The translations under genes and the position numbers were made by a program. Of a stretch of DNA of 64,000 nt, positions 62,491 through 64,000 are shown one piece after another. Source of the stretch: Saccharofermentans sp. (GTDB lineage: Bacteria > Bacillota > Clostridia > Saccharofermentanales > Saccharofermentanaceae); assembly GCA_024403695.1 (NCBI GenBank), contig JAKSRI010000013.1, forward strand, positions 1-64,000. Direction: 5' to 3'. How positions within the stretch are numbered: position 1 is the first letter of the stretch; each line of letters starts with the position of its first letter. The notes below the pieces were generated by a model. The model searched no databases. It was not told where the DNA came from and saw nothing but the letters and a program-made list of their open reading frames with translations.

Positions 62491-63475
62491 AAAACTCTTC
62501 AATTAAATCATAACACTGTTCATCAGTAATCTTATCCGGATACAGCACATTTGCCAGCCACAATGAACCAAGAATTGTTCCTGGAACTGGACTGTCCCAC
62601 GCCTCTGCCTCGGCTGGAAGCTTATAAACATTTCCGTTAATTACCGCATCACAGATAGACAGACTCTCATCGTTCATAACTGAATCCACGTCATACTCTG
62701 CATTAGCTGCCAGGATAATATACTGAGGATTCCATACGAGGACCTGCTCATAAGAAACCTCTACCCAGTAGGTATCATCGATCTCAGCGGCTACATTTTT
62801 CCCACCTGCAAGAGCAATCATATCTGACTGATACATCCCCTTAGGTGAAGTGGACAAGAAGTCTGAATTACCTGTCAGATAAACGGATACTGGCTGCGCA
62901 TCTCCGAGAGAATCATTAAGTACAGTCTTCACACGCTCGATGAATGCGATGAGTTCCTGACCACGCTCAGAAGTATTAGTCGCAGTTGCCACCAGCTCAG
63001 TCATAGCGATAAGTCCCGCTTCGTTCTCAGGATTTACGAGAAGAACATCGATATCGAGTTTCTCCAGCTTATCTGCCACATCACTTAATCTTAAAGGCAA
63101 TACAACAAGGTCTGGCTCCAGAGCAACACATGCCTCAAAATCAAAATCCTTAGGTGAACCAACCCATGGGAGGTCCAGCAATTCAGGTGCGCTGAGCTCA
63201 TAGATATTACGCTTATATGGCTCTGACTCGATACCTACTATTCTGTCATCAATACCAAGTGCGATAAAAAGACTAGAAGTAATATAATAGCTGCTCACCA
63301 GTCGCTGAGGCTCGGATTCGATTGTAACTTCTCTTCCTGCCTGATCAACAACAGTCATAGGATAAGATGCATTTCCGGAAACTTCGGCACCCACCTCAGA
63401 TTCAGTTGTTGACGAACTGCATGCTGTCATAAAAACCACTGATAAAACAAGCAGTAAAGCCATTATTTTCTTCAT
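62435..63475 (-). CDS. ABC substrate-binding lipoprotein, cluster A-II type
   Basis: 346 residues. Lipoprotein signal with lipobox MTAC (Cys19), then a two-lobed class III binding protein (TVVDQAGREVTIESEPQRLVS; PDLVVLPLRLSDV; VYLTGNSDFLSTSPKGMY). The type binds siderophores, B12, haem or, as MolA, molybdate. Given the ModE-like and MocA-like genes downstream and the hydroxylase gene upstream, molybdate or tungstate is the best guess. Start chosen for the signal peptide. Confidence 0.85.
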   Translation of the reverse strand: MKKIMALLLVLSVVFMTACSSSTTESEVGAEVSGNASYPMTVVDQAGREVTIESEPQRLVSSYYITSSLFIALGIDDRIVGIESEPYKRNIYELSAPELLDLPWVGSPKDFDFEACVALEPDLVVLPLRLSDVADKLEKLDIDVLLVNPENEAGLIAMTELVATATNTSERGQELIAFIERVKTVLNDSLGDAQPVSVYLTGNSDFLSTSPKGMYQSDMIALAGGKNVAAEIDDTYWVEVSYEQVLVWNPQYIILAANAEYDVDSVMNDESLSICDAVINGNVYKLPAEAEAWDSPVPGTILGSLWLANVLYPDKITDEQCYDLIEEFYETFYGFSYSSITTAEAA

Positions 63476-63537
63476 AATATATTCCCGTTCCCTCTCGTAT
63501 CTGAAATATATGGCGTTATATTTTAAAAACGACAACG

Positions 63538-63566
63538 ATTATAACAAAATAAGGCAACACAAACAA
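63538..63566 (-). promoter_or_regulatory. promoter of the molybdenum-locus importer
   Basis: On the minus strand TTGTTT (63566-63561), 17-nt spacer and a perfect TATAAT (63543-63538), about 60 bases before the ATG at 63475. Confidence 0.5.
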
Positions 63567-63620
63567 TGAATAACTTGGTAGAATACTATTATTATTAAAA
63601 TATAGATTGGATCATCAGTA

Positions 63621-64000
63621 ATGGTTACAATAGACAACTATGTGCGCGCTCAGAGCCTCGAGGAAGCATACGAGCTTAACAGCGCGAAGAACAGTCGCAT
63701 CATTGGCGGAATGCTCTGGATCAAGCTGAGCAACAATAAAATCAAGACCGCTATCGACTTAAGCGACCTTGGACTTAATAGAATTGAAGAAGATGACAAG
63801 CAGTTCAGCATCGGAAGTATGGTTACACTTCGTGATATCGAGCTTAATGAATCTCTTAACGCATACACTAATAATTCCATCAGAAATTCCGTAAAGGACA
63901 TCGTCGGCGTTCAGTTCCGTAACATGGCAACTGTCGGCGGCAGTATCTGGGGACGTTTTGGTTTCTCTGATGTTCTTACAGTATTCCTCGCGCTCGATAG
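63621..64000 (+). CDS. molybdenum hydroxylase FAD-binding subunit (partial, runs off the window)
   Basis: 126 codons are visible from the ATG at 63621 to the window edge with no stop. RIIGGMLWIKLSNN, AIDLSDLGLNRIE, FSIGSMVTLRDIEL, VGVQFRNMATVGGSIWGRFG match the FAD-binding domain of xanthine dehydrogenase/CO dehydrogenase medium subunits; RNMATVGGS is the second flavin motif. The large and Fe-S subunits are probably to the right of the window. No strong ribosome site is seen. It is divergent from the importer operon. Confidence 0.88.
   Translation, partial: MVTIDNYVRAQSLEEAYELNSAKNSRIIGGMLWIKLSNNKIKTAIDLSDLGLNRIEEDDKQFSIGSMVTLRDIELNESLNAYTNNSIRNSVKDIVGVQFRNMATVGGSIWGRFGFSDVLTVFLALD

Overview
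The window looks like a piece of chromosome from a low-GC Gram-positive anaerobe of the Clostridia, most likely a Lachnospiraceae member near Butyrivibrio or Pseudobutyrivibrio. The evidence is the operon hprK-murB-rapZ-whiA, a butyrate kinase next to a phosphotransacetylase, a T-box leader on pheST, a dlt-like cluster plus an LtaS/MdoB-like phosphoglycerol transferase, and small families (TSCPD, FeoB-associated Cys-rich, four-Cys DUF6472-like) that are common in that family. The taxonomic call is inference. I saw no tRNA, rRNA, IS element, prophage or CRISPR array. Gene density is high, most genes are on the minus strand, and many are translationally coupled by 1-26 bp overlaps.

Layout. 1-7480: a leftward strong promoter cut by the window edge, an HD protein, a MATE exporter, then a leftward envelope operon (phosphoglycerol transferase, TSCPD protein, family 2 glycosyltransferase, and a ManC fusion carrying two kinds of mannose-6-phosphate isomerase module). 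7548-8939: pheA behind a leader-peptide attenuator that I could trace base by base: promoter, a 28-residue leader peptide with 10 Phe codons, antiterminator and terminator. 8965-14723: a leftward run of membrane protein, nucleoside kinase-like, metA, nnrD, alr and lipoprotein. 14782-17121: an unknown protein and a membrane-anchored beta-propeller. 17199-20684: hprK-murB-rapZ-whiA. 20787-24060: a small four-Cys protein, then the leftward operon FeoB-associated/cupin/YjbR-EVE fusion/pepT. 24153-28345: permease plus cytidylate-kinase-like gene, and a large lipoprotein. 28456-30589: buk-pta. 30664-34971: membrane protein, ACT protein, hpt and an Ala-rich coiled-coil protein with an internal repeat.

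35310-37879 (plus strand) holds an unusual pair: a cytoplasmic protein that joins a ParB-like domain to a BMP/PnrA-type nucleoside-binding domain, overlapping a calcineurin-type phosphoesterase. 37955-44132 is a leftward dlt-like cluster in the order A-C-B-D followed by a U32-like protein and an esterase. 44300-47834: coiled-coil methyltransferase, miaA, cysE and a divergent Rrf2 regulator whose promoter shares its -35 hexamer with the cysE promoter. Behind the regulator is a 70-bp tandem duplication of a nested double hairpin. 48020-51917 is pheST with a T-box leader. 51944-58379: a nucleotidase, small membrane proteins, an aminotransferase and two HD-GYP proteins with different sensor halves. 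58414-64000: YitT protein, then a molybdenum locus (MocA-NTPase fusion, ModE-like protein, FecCD-type ABC importer) divergent from the start of a molybdenum-hydroxylase FAD subunit that runs off the right edge.

Taken together the window is mostly housekeeping. Phenylalanine supply is sensed twice, by ribosome stalling at pheA and by tRNA charging at pheST. The strongest candidates for something undescribed are the pheA attenuator with its near-leaderless leader ORF, the ParB-BMP/phosphoesterase pair, and the nested-hairpin tandem repeat.
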